This document shows, one piece after another, positions 1-6,770 of a DNA stretch of 20,611 nt. Position numbers and translations under genes: made by a program. The stretch is taken from positions 1-20,611 of the forward strand of contig JAGARL010000050.1 of the NCBI GenBank assembly GCA_017622255.1, written 5' to 3'. Position 1 is the first letter of the stretch; the number at the start of each line of letters is the position of its first letter. Source of the stretch: Methanocorpusculum sp. Lineage in GTDB: Archaea; Halobacteriota; Methanomicrobia; Methanomicrobiales; Methanocorpusculaceae. Below the pieces are notes generated by a model. That model saw only the letters and a program-made list of their open reading frames with translations. It was not told where the DNA came from and ran no database searches.

Positions 1-1507
1 GTCCGTTACCGGCTATCAGCCGTCGGAGATGATTGGAAAGCGCTTCTCTGACTTCATGCCGAGCGGGGCCGGAAGCAGATTTGCCTGGGGGCTTTTGTCC
101 GAGGTCTCCAAAGACAACGGATTTTCCTTAATCGAGTTCCCGCTTCTGACCAAAGACGGCAGAAAAATCTACTGTGACTTCACCGGAACGCCTGTTCTCT
201 TAGAGGAGGATGAATCCATCTTCCTTGGATACAACGGTGCTCTTCGCGATGTCTCAGAACAGCGGCAGGCACAGCAGGGAGCAAAGCGCTGGAAGTCCTT
301 CCTTGATGCGGTAATCGACAACATCCCGGCGCTGATTACCGTAAGCGACTTGAACACGCACCAGTTCTACTATGTAAACCATGCCGCAGAGACGTTCCTG
401 CAGAAGGGAAAGCAGGAGTTCCGGCTGAAGGCACTGCCGGATGTCCTGCGGGAAACGGGGGCAGATGAACTGCTGGATACTGTTGAGACCGCAGTCTCCT
501 TCCACCAGACCATGCGGGTAAAAGAGACGGTGCTGACCGTCGGCGGCGAGCAGAAGTATCTTTCCATGCAGATGATTCCCATGACGCTCTCGGTTGACCG
601 CGAGTATCTGATTCTGATTGCCGAGGATATCACCGAAGACGTCCGCGACCGCAAACGCCAGGAGTCCATCCGCGAGTTCTTAACCGCGCTGGAAGGAGTC
701 GTGGCAATCCAGGATATCTGGGACCCGGTTCTCTCCTATCTGCCGGAGATTTCCGGATTTGAGGCGGCGGCGGTTTATCAGCGCAGTATCTTTGATGACT
801 ATATCCTCTTCCGGCAGGAAGGCGGGCGCTTTGTCCCGGCTGTTGATGCAGACTCAATCCCGGACAGAATCATCCGGAAAGGAGAGCCGGCGGTCTTTGA
901 CAAATACCGTATGGGACTTTTCCCCGAAGGCGATATCCCGCTGATGATTGGTGCAAAGTCTCTTGTTCTCCTGCCGGTTGTCTTCCGCGGAAAGACTGTT
1001 GCCTGTGTGGTTCTTGGGTCGTCTTCCCCGCTCTGTCCGGACACAGCACTTCAGGGAATTCTGGAGTCTGCCGCATTCCAGATAAGTACTGCCGCATCCC
1101 GCTGTTTTGTGCAGGACGAACTGCTTCGCGAGCGCGACCGGACGCGGAAATATATTGATGTTGCCGGAGTCTTCCTTGCGGCAGTGTCCCGCGACGGCAC
1201 GATAGAGCTGATTAACCGGCACGGGGCAGACATGCTCGGCTACACGGAAGAGGAGTTAATCGGGAAAAACTGGTTCGAGACACTGGTGCCGGAGCGTGTC
1301 CGCGAGTCGCGCCTTGCGGCATTCCAGCAGATGGTATCCTCTACCCGCGGAGATTCTGTATCCACGCACAAGGGGGCGGTGCTCTGTGCAGACGGAACAG
1401 AGCTTGAAATCTGCTGGAGAAGTTCTCTTCTCCGCGAGGAGTGCGGTTCGATTTCGGGTATTGTTACGTCCGGTGACCTTATCCAACAGAAACCCTCTAT
1501 ATCTTAG
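1..1507 (+). CDS. PAS/GAF sensory protein, 5' end missing
   Basis: The reading frame is open from base 2 and already encodes a PAS-like stretch (VTGYQPSEMIGKRFSDFMP) before the first ATG at 29, so the gene begins outside the window. In order I see the end of one PAS domain with its PAC tail (to about 260), a second PAS domain (about 281-645), a GAF-like domain (about 660-1115, with a hydrophobic strand around LLPVVFRGKTVACVVLG) and a third PAS domain (about 1139-1485, with INRHGADMLGYTEEELIGKNW). The protein stops at TAG 1505-1507 immediately after the last PAS domain. No histidine-kinase H-box or ATPase, GGDEF or HTH follows, so any output domain would have to lie upstream. Such multi-PAS proteins usually sense redox state or small ligands in the cytoplasm; the ligand cannot be told here. 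Confidence 0.85.
   Translation, partial: SVTGYQPSEMIGKRFSDFMPSGAGSRFAWGLLSEVSKDNGFSLIEFPLLTKDGRKIYCDFTGTPVLLEEDESIFLGYNGALRDVSEQRQAQQGAKRWKSFLDAVIDNIPALITVSDLNTHQFYYVNHAAETFLQKGKQEFRLKALPDVLRETGADELLDTVETAVSFHQTMRVKETVLTVGGEQKYLSMQMIPMTLSVDREYLILIAEDITEDVRDRKRQESIREFLTALEGVVAIQDIWDPVLSYLPEISGFEAAAVYQRSIFDDYILFRQEGGRFVPAVDADSIPDRIIRKGEPAVFDKYRMGLFPEGDIPLMIGAKSLVLLPVVFRGKTVACVVLGSSSPLCPDTALQGILESAAFQISTAASRCFVQDELLRERDRTRKYIDVAGVFLAAVSRDGTIELINRHGADMLGYTEEELIGKNWFETLVPERVRESRLAAFQQMVSSTRGDSVSTHKGAVLCADGTELEICWRSSLLREECGSISGIVTSGDLIQQKPSIS
1497..1504 (+). promoter_or_regulatory. TATA box for the small CxxCxxC gene
   Basis: CTATATCT lies at the very end of the PAS gene, about 25 bases before the ATG at 1526. 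This is the spacing expected for a leaderless archaeal transcript and supports that ATG as the start. No Shine-Dalgarno sequence is visible. Confidence 0.4.
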
Positions 1508-1525
1508 ACTGACAACATAAGATAC

Positions 1526-1834
1526 ATGAAATCATTACCCTTCGATAGAAAACCAAGCGGAAAGGTTACCGTCATGTGTCAGGGAAAAGAGGTCTCGGTT
1601 CACAGCACCTGTGTCTTCTGCACGCACTGTGCCGGAATCCGGGTAAACCGCAGAGTAACTCCAAACCCGTACGCACAGGCGCTGAGAAACTCCAAAGGCG
1701 GCTACTCGCTTGATCAGCAGTTAATGGAAGGGATGGTTATGTTCAACATCGCTGTTGAAGACCCGACTTCTACTGATATCGAGTGCAGCGACGACAACAA
1801 CCAGGGATATATTCCGCTCTCACGCAGACGCTAA
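1526..1834 (+). CDS. Small conserved-looking protein with CxxCxxC
   Basis: This encodes 102 residues. I do not recognise the family. The visible mark is Cys29-x2-Cys32-x2-Cys35, with a further Cys18 before it and a Cys in IECSDD near the C-terminus, suggesting metal binding, possibly zinc or iron. There is no signal peptide or membrane segment, and the tail is basic (LSRRR). The ATG at 1526 sits about 25 bases after a TATA-like sequence, so the transcript is probably leaderless; an internal ATG at codon 17 is an alternative. The stop codon lies inside the 3' end of cobS on the other strand, a 15-base tail-to-tail overlap. Codon use looks like that of the neighbours, which supports a real gene. 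Confidence 0.6.
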   Translation: MKSLPFDRKPSGKVTVMCQGKEVSVHSTCVFCTHCAGIRVNRRVTPNPYAQALRNSKGGYSLDQQLMEGMVMFNIAVEDPTSTDIECSDDNNQGYIPLSRRR

Positions 1835-2557
1835 GACTGCGAAGACGAGACACACTATCATTTTTCCCAGTTCATTTCCGGCGCCGGTTACATCTCCGTT
1901 AACCCCGCCGAACAGCTTTTTTGCAAGCAGACAAAGTCCGGCAAAGGTCAGGATTCCGGCAAGTATTCCAATTCCGGAAAATTTTGCCGGGATGAAGAGG
2001 AGAAGCGGGAGTGCAAGGAGTATGGTATAGACGGCAAATCTTCTCTTCGAAAGCCCGTAGATGTAGCTCTGGATTCCTTCGTGGAACGGTTTTCCAAGCG
2101 CTGAAAAGAGTCCCATTATCATTTTTCCGCAGACTTCAGCGGTAATTACTGCCGCAGCGATGAGTTCTACCGGAAGCGAGGCAAGGGCTGCGAAGGTGAT
2201 GAGAAGGGTAATCATTCCCAGGGCAAGCGCGCCGGCGCCGGTTGTTCTGTCCGTCATTGCCCGGATGCGTTTTTCGGTGCTTCCGTGCGCCATTAATCCG
2301 TCGCCGAAGTCCAGCAGTCCGTCGAAGTGGTTTCCTCCGCTGATGAAAAGGGAGACTGCAAGTGTAAGCGCTGCAACAACCAGGGAGTTGTCGAATCCGA
2401 GGACGGCGGCAAGGATTGCGGGGATTGCGGAGATAAATCCGGTTACATATCCTGCTATTGGGTAGAGCCAGCTGTTTTTCGCAAAGGCGTCAAAGTCTGC
2501 CGGTTTGCCTAAGGGGAGGATGGTGGTAAACTGCAGGAGGGCAAGGACGGGTTTCAT
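1820..2557 (-). CDS. cobS: Adenosylcobinamide-GDP ribazoletransferase (cobalamin synthase)
   Basis: CobS joins adenosylcobinamide-GDP to alpha-ribazole or its phosphate, closing the nucleotide loop of the B12 coenzyme in the membrane. The 245-residue length fits the family. The signature HFDGLLDFGDGL is at residues 77-88, with Asp79, Asp83 and Asp86 as likely Mg-binding residues, followed by the conserved MTDRTTGAGA block at 101-110. Several hydrophobic segments (about 40-72, 110-140, 180-225) fit an integral membrane protein. It is divergent from the CobT-like gene, which makes the activated lower-ligand nucleotide, so the two flank a shared regulatory region. A TATA-like element about 30 bases upstream suggests a leaderless or nearly leaderless mRNA. 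Confidence 0.92.
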   Translation of the reverse strand: MKPVLALLQFTTILPLGKPADFDAFAKNSWLYPIAGYVTGFISAIPAILAAVLGFDNSLVVAALTLAVSLFISGGNHFDGLLDFGDGLMAHGSTEKRIRAMTDRTTGAGALALGMITLLITFAALASLPVELIAAAVITAEVCGKMIMGLFSALGKPFHEGIQSYIYGLSKRRFAVYTILLALPLLLFIPAKFSGIGILAGILTFAGLCLLAKKLFGGVNGDVTGAGNELGKMIVCLVFAVLASA

Positions 2558-2670
2558 GCGGATTAGTGTTGGTTTTTCTCTGTCATAAAAGGGAGGGCTT
2601 GGGTTTTCGCTATTGCCTTTTCCACTCTAATTTCGGCAAATCTGCTTGCGGATTAGTCCACTCTGCTTGA
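2557..2670. repeat. Short direct repeats between cobS and the cobT-like gene
   Basis: TGCGGATTAGT occurs at 2557-2567 and again at 2647-2657. TCCACTCT occurs at 2621-2628 and 2657-2664. TCTGCTTG occurs at 2641-2648 and 2662-2669. ATTTCGG is also repeated, near 2630 and 2670. These all lie in the 171-base divergent region and may be regulator sites, although some could be chance. Confidence 0.4.
2584..2592 (-). promoter_or_regulatory. TATA box of cobS
   Basis: On the minus strand this reads CTTTTATGA, about 30 bases before the cobS ATG. It would place the transcription start within a few bases of the start codon. Confidence 0.35.
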
Positions 2671-2728
2671 TTTCGGGAGATTCGTGACGCACAATTCATA
2701 TTTCCTTATCGCAAATATACTACCAACA

Positions 2729-3735
2729 ATGTCCTTCTTATCCGAACGCGTCAACTTTGAAGCGGAGTCGCCGCTCTTTGCCGTCATTCTTGCAAACTCT
2801 GTGGTATCCACCATTCCGGCGTTTCCGGTGCCGGGGAGAATCCGGAAAGCAGTCTGTTTGTCCCGCCGTTAGATGCGGAACTTATCATAAACGGTGAACT
2901 TTCCGGGGATATGACGCCGAACACGCCGACCGGATGCCCGACGCCGGCGCTTCTGACGCTTTCGATGATGGACTTAATCGGGATGAAGCCGCTGTTAATT
3001 TCTGCAGGCCTCAAACATCAGCCGGCAGTTCCGCACATTGCACTCGGCGGAGAGATGGGTGGAGATCCGCGGGATGGAAATGCGGTGCCGCATGCGCGTG
3101 ACCTCTTTGAGAAGGGCAGATGGATCGGCGAGTTTCTTTCGCAGAGTCATGACATGCTGGTCTTAGGTGAGTGTCTGCCGGGAGGAACAACCACGGCGCT
3201 CTGTGTTCTGCGGGCTCTTGGCTACCGGGCAAAGGTCAGCAGCTGTCTGAAGGAAAATCCGGTCGCCTTAAAGGAGACCTTCGCGGAAGCGGCAGTCGCT
3301 AAAGTGCGGGAGGCAGGCGTTACCGACCCGCTGGATATTGTCTCTATGATAGGAGATCCCATGATTCCGGTCGCGGCAGGAATTGCAGAGGGCTTCCGCG
3401 GCAAGCTCTTCCTTGCCGGCGGCACGCAGATGCTTGCGGCCGCAGCGCTTATCCAGGCACTGGGAAACATTGTGCCGGACGTTGTCACAACCGCGTATGT
3501 CTATAATGATGAGACGGCAACCTTCCGCGAAACTGCCGCCGCGGTTGGAGCGGATGTCTATTATGTTGACCCCGGCTTTGAGTCTTTAGGCCATGCCGGC
3601 TTTGCCCGCTATGCGGAAGGAGAACTCAAGGAAGGAACCGGTGCGGGCGGCGCCATGTTTCTTGCAGGCGTTTTAGGATTCACGCCGGAGGAGATTCGCT
3701 CCGCCATTCGCGAACACGCAGACCGCTATCAATGA
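2729..3735 (+). CDS. cobT: CobT-like nicotinate-nucleotide phosphoribosyltransferase (UPF0284), frameshifted
   Basis: This archaeal CobT-like family makes the alpha-ribazole phosphate type of nucleotide from nicotinate mononucleotide and a lower-ligand base for B12. The long frame from 2911 (NTPTGCPTPA, then AGLKHQPAVPHIALGGEMGGDPR) lacks the family's N-terminus. That part is found in another frame: MSFLSERVNFEAESPLFAVI starts at ATG 2729 and reaches VVSTIP at about 2818. Resuming one base back at 2818 gives GVSGAGENPES and joins the long frame. The joined product is about 335 residues, normal for the family. One G appears to be missing in ATTCCGGCG (expected ATTCCGGGCG). This may be a sequencing error, a real mutation or, less likely, recoding. 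An upstream in-frame GTG at 2684 is possible but less likely. The 3' end overlaps the YkgJ-like gene as ATGA. Confidence 0.8.
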
Positions 3736-4262
3736 AGGACGAACTGACCAAAAAAATCCGGGAAGCATGCTTCACCTGCACACTCTGCGGGGCATGCTGT
3801 TCGGGTGCGGATAATGAGGTGATGGTATCTCCGGATGAGGTTGAGGTACTTATGCAGGAAACCTCGCTTTCCTTTTCGGAAATCGCCGAACCCTATCCGG
3901 ACTGGATGGAGTATCCGGATGGAACAAAGATTACCTTCGGCTGGGTTCTCAAGCGCGGGGCTGACGGAAACTGTCTCTTCCTCAGGGATAACCGCTGCAC
4001 GGTCTATGCCTCCCGCCCGCACATCTGCCGGACGTATCCGTTTATGCTGGACGGGGATGAACTCATCATCTCGGAGTGTCCGGCGGTCGGGTGCGGAGAC
4101 TCTGCTGATGCGGAAGAGACGGCAGACGCTCTGCTCTTACGGCGTGATGCCGAGGACAAAGAGTTCTCTGCAACGGAAAAGCAATATCAAAAGCATAGTA
4201 TTGTCTCAGGTTCAACGGTAGTTATCGACAGCAGGGGCATACATCGCCAGAATACGATATGA
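3732..4262 (+). CDS. YkgJ-type cysteine cluster protein
   Basis: This 176-residue soluble protein belongs to the putative zinc/iron-chelating YkgJ family. The N-terminal cluster is Cys13-x2-Cys16-x2-Cys19-x2-Cys22-Cys23. The second signature is CTVYASRPHICRTYPF (residues 89-104), with further Cys81, Cys116 and Cys121 likely completing the metal site. The family may hold an Fe-S cluster or zinc; its substrate is not established. The start overlaps the stop of the CobT-like gene by four bases and its own stop overlaps the TraB gene in the same way, so the three genes are probably translated from one mRNA. The C-terminal 40 residues beyond the metal region are polar and not distinctive. Confidence 0.85.
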   Translation: MKDELTKKIREACFTCTLCGACCSGADNEVMVSPDEVEVLMQETSLSFSEIAEPYPDWMEYPDGTKITFGWVLKRGADGNCLFLRDNRCTVYASRPHICRTYPFMLDGDELIISECPAVGCGDSADAEETADALLLRRDAEDKEFSATEKQYQKHSIVSGSTVVIDSRGIHRQNTI

Positions 4263-5539
4263 CAGAAATACACATTGTGGGCACCGCCCATGTTTCCCAG
4301 AAAAGCGTTGCGGAAGTCCGCGATACAGTGGATGCGGTAAATCCGGATGTTATCGCGATAGAGCTCGATAAGGGACGGTTTGCGACGCTCAAAAAGCAGA
4401 TGCAGGAGGAGGCAGACGCCGCATCCGGCATTGTCCGCGAGGAGGATTCCAAAGCGCCGGAGGTAAAGAGTATCTTATCCGGCAACTTCATGGTCATGAT
4501 TGTCCAGTGGCTCCTTGCCTACGTTCAGCGAAAAATCGGCTTAAATGTCGGTGTTGAACCGGGCGCGGAGATGAAGGAGGCAATCCGCCTTGCAGAAGAG
4601 CGCGGAATCCGCCTCATGCTCATTGACCGTGATATCAATATCACGCTTGCCCGGTTCTGGGGGAACATGAAGTTCACCGAGAAGGTGAAGCTTATCTGGG
4701 TTCTGCTCCGTTCCGTTTCCGGAAAGGATGATGAGACGGATGAGCTTGATGCGGTAACGGTAGATTCTCTTACCAATCAGAATATGATTGATGCGGCACT
4801 CAAGGAGTTTCATGAGTTCTCGCCTGCCGGAGCACATGCGTTAATTGATGAACGCGACGCATACCTCGCCCATGGTGTGGTGTCTCTGGAACACAGTTCG
4901 TTTGAACGGGCGGTTATTGTCTGCGGTGCGGGACATGTGCCGGGAATTACGCGCTACCGCGAGCATCCGGAAACGCTTCCCTCCATGAAGGAGCTGACGA
5001 CGCTTCCAAAGAAGTATCCGTGGGGAAAGATTATCGGCGGCGTATTCCTCGTGATGTTTGCGGTGATTATTCTCGCAATCGCCTTCTCGGGCGCTACTGA
5101 CCTGCTTATCTGGGCAATCATCTTCTGGGTTGTTCTGCATGGAATTCTTGCCGGAGCAGCAACGCTTCTTGTCCGCGGTCATCCGCTGTCTGCCGCGGTG
5201 TCTGCGGCTCTTGCGTGGATGACTTCATTAAATCCGTTCCTTGCCTGCGGCTGGTTTGCGGCTCTTGTGGAAGCAAAGATGCGGCCGCCGACTGCAAAGG
5301 ATTTCAAGAAAATCGGCAGTGCGGAAAGTATCTCAGAGATGCTTTCAGTACCGCTTTTCCGGATTCTTCTGGTCGCGGCGGCATCGAACATCGGAGCATC
5401 TGTCGCCACCGTCGGCTTCTTCCTCTTCCTCGGCCCGGTATTGGGAGTTGACCTTGAGATGATGACAAATATTCTGGTCACCGGATTTACGAATCTCTGG
5501 CACTTTATTATCAGTCCGTTTGTCGGGCTGATTTCCTAA
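4259..5539 (+). CDS. TraB-family membrane protein
   Basis: This 426-residue protein starts with the TraB/PrgY signature (EIHIVGTAHVSQKS, residues 3-16, then IAIELDKGRF) and has the second conserved piece VCGAGHVPGI at about 220-229. In Enterococcus, TraB-family proteins block or degrade a peptide pheromone, and the fold is related to the Tiki/EreA metalloprotease-like group. The archaeal role is unknown. The soluble domain is followed by about five membrane segments (roughly 257-278, 281-305, 313-335, 368-395 and 400-425). The fused multi-pass tail is common in archaeal members. It overlaps the YkgJ gene by ATGA and is the last gene before a hairpin with a T-run. Confidence 0.87.
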   Translation: MTEIHIVGTAHVSQKSVAEVRDTVDAVNPDVIAIELDKGRFATLKKQMQEEADAASGIVREEDSKAPEVKSILSGNFMVMIVQWLLAYVQRKIGLNVGVEPGAEMKEAIRLAEERGIRLMLIDRDINITLARFWGNMKFTEKVKLIWVLLRSVSGKDDETDELDAVTVDSLTNQNMIDAALKEFHEFSPAGAHALIDERDAYLAHGVVSLEHSSFERAVIVCGAGHVPGITRYREHPETLPSMKELTTLPKKYPWGKIIGGVFLVMFAVIILAIAFSGATDLLIWAIIFWVVLHGILAGAATLLVRGHPLSAAVSAALAWMTSLNPFLACGWFAALVEAKMRPPTAKDFKKIGSAESISEMLSVPLFRILLVAAASNIGASVATVGFFLFLGPVLGVDLEMMTNILVTGFTNLWHFIISPFVGLIS

Positions 5540-5555
5540 TTTCTTTCGGGCGGGT

Positions 5556-5598
5556 TTTCTGCAACCGCAGAAAGCGGCAGCTGGCAATTCTCTTTTTT
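5556..5598 (+). terminator. Hairpin and T-run after the traB-like gene
   Basis: TTTCTGC at 5556-5562 pairs with GCAGAAA at 5567-5573 over an AACC loop. A run of six T follows at 5593-5598. The 20-base gap before the T-run is long for an intrinsic terminator, but archaeal RNA polymerase can stop at T-runs alone. Confidence 0.45.
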
Positions 5599-5637
5599 AC
5601 CACAAGCACTATTTCCTTGTCTGCGAAATATTTCAGC

Positions 5638-6030
5638 ATGGATTCTGCAGAAAAAATTGCGGAGAGGTGGCTTTCTGTTTTTGCAGGAAACGTTTCTGAA
5701 GAACTGCTGAATGCACATGTCAGAACGCCGGGAAATCTGCTCTGGCACATCTTTTCCTATGAAATGGTTTCCTGTCTGAAAAAAGACGAAGCCCAAAAAG
5801 TTTTCGATTCACTTCAATATGATGAAGCTCTGTACTTTACTGATGGGTACTACTCTAAAGATGGACTTGTAATGGAGATTGTAAAAACAACCGGAAAAGT
5901 TACATCTGCTGAATTGTCTAAGCATGATGGGTGGGATATCTACATCACTAACTTTGAACAGGGCTGGGTATATGTCAAAACCCATGAGGAGGAATGCGGG
6001 CTTGGTCCGTATTTCTGTTTGCTGAAATGA
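5638..6030 (+). CDS. DUF4275-like hypothetical protein
   Basis: This encodes 130 residues from ATG 5638, or 137 from TTG 5617. The blocks LLWHIFSYEMVSCLKKDEA, GWVYVKTHEEECGLGPYF and the length resemble DUF4275, a family I know mainly from Firmicutes; no function is established. No signal peptide or membrane segment is seen. The codons are clearly more AT-rich than those of neighbouring genes (many AAA, GAT, TAT, TTT), suggesting acquisition by transfer. It stands alone between a terminator-like hairpin and the rib operon promoter. A weak CTATTT element about 25 bases before ATG 5638 favours that start. The family call is from memory of its conserved words and should be tested by profile search. 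Confidence 0.6.
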   Translation: MDSAEKIAERWLSVFAGNVSEELLNAHVRTPGNLLWHIFSYEMVSCLKKDEAQKVFDSLQYDEALYFTDGYYSKDGLVMEIVKTTGKVTSAELSKHDGWDIYITNFEQGWVYVKTHEEECGLGPYFCLLK

Positions 6031-6055
6031 TACTATCCACTTTTTAGTACATACT
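6031..6055. promoter_or_regulatory. Palindromic candidate operator of the rib operon
   Basis: TACTA (6031-6035) and TAGTA (6045-6049) form an inverted repeat with a 9-base spacer. An overlapping AGTA-CA-TACT (6046-6055) forms a second one. They lie just upstream of the presumed TATA box. Archaeal riboflavin genes are often controlled by the HTH-riboflavin kinase RbkR; I infer, but cannot show, that this is such a site. Confidence 0.4.
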
Positions 6056-6066
6056 CAAATAAGAAT

Positions 6067-6077
6067 CTATTAATACG
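6067..6077 (+). promoter_or_regulatory. TATA box of the rib operon
   Basis: CTATTAATACG is the best TATA-like sequence in the gap. It predicts transcription starting near 6097, next to the ATG at 6098 of a tiny leader ORF. Confidence 0.4.
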
Positions 6078-6097
6078 CACACCACAAATAAGTACCT

Positions 6098-6121
6098 ATG
6101 ACAAAACAGGGTGGTTGCTGA
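6098..6121 (+). other. Seven-codon leader ORF before ribE
   Basis: ATG ACA AAA CAG GGT GGT TGC TGA encodes MTKQGGC. Its GGGTGG also serves as a Shine-Dalgarno-like sequence for the ribE GTG at 6123, one base past this stop. With the predicted transcription start the ATG would be leaderless. It may be a translation-coupling or attenuation device, or chance. Confidence 0.3.
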
Positions 6122-6122
6122 A

Positions 6123-6770
6123 GTGTTTACCAGTATTGTTGAGGAGGTTGGAAGCATCGTCTCCATCCGCCGCGGTTCACGCTCCGCCACCCTCAGGATT
6201 CAGGGAAAGGAAATCTTCTCCGACATGAAACTCGGAGACAGCATTGCGGTAAACGGCATCTGCCTGACCGTCACTGAATTTGGCGGAAACGTATTCAGTA
6301 CCGACGCAACACCCGAAACGCTTGACCGCACCTCCCTGTCTCTCCTGTCAGCCGGATCGCACGTAAACCTTGAGCGGGCAATGTCTGCTTCCGGACGGTT
6401 CGGCGGACACATTGTAACAGGCCACATCGACGGGACTGCCAAAGTCTCTGACATCAGAAAAGATGACAACGCCGTCATCATCCGCTTTACCTGTTCCACA
6501 GAACAGATGGAAGGAATCATCGAAAAAGGCTCGGTTGCTGTTGACGGCATCAGCCTGACAGTCGCCTCCGTTGACCGCGACAGCTTCACCGTCTCGGTCA
6601 TCCCGCACACGGGAAAAGAGACCACCCTTCTTGAGAGAAAGAAGGGCGAGATTGTCAATCTGGAAACGGATGTCATTGGAAAATATGTTGCAAAATTTGT
6701 CGGAAGAAGGGAGGAAAAGCGCTCCTCCTTCAGCATAACAGAAGAATACTTACGAGAGAGAGGATTTTAG
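6123..6770 (+). CDS. ribE: Riboflavin synthase, bacterial (alpha-subunit) type
   Basis: This enzyme disproportionates two 6,7-dimethyl-8-ribityllumazine molecules into riboflavin and a pyrimidine. The frame is open from GTG 6111, but GTG 6123 gives MFTSIVEEVG, matching the family's standard MFTGIVEE start, and follows GGGTGG by about 8 bases; I chose it. The 215 residues contain the two lumazine-binding repeats (about 1-97 and 98-200), with SIAVNGICLTVT, GHIVTGHIDG and SVAVDGISLTV as markers. The start has Ser where Gly is usual. Most archaea use an unrelated synthase paralogous to lumazine synthase, so the bacterial-type enzyme here is notable and probably came by transfer. The stop directly abuts ribB. 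Confidence 0.93.
   Translation: MFTSIVEEVGSIVSIRRGSRSATLRIQGKEIFSDMKLGDSIAVNGICLTVTEFGGNVFSTDATPETLDRTSLSLLSAGSHVNLERAMSASGRFGGHIVTGHIDGTAKVSDIRKDDNAVIIRFTCSTEQMEGIIEKGSVAVDGISLTVASVDRDSFTVSVIPHTGKETTLLERKKGEIVNLETDVIGKYVAKFVGRREEKRSSFSITEEYLRERGF

Noticed and set aside
2818..2818. Programmed -1 frameshifting in the CobT-like gene
   Set aside because: There is no X-XXY-YYZ slippery heptamer at the junction and no obvious downstream pseudoknot. A missing base is the simpler reading.
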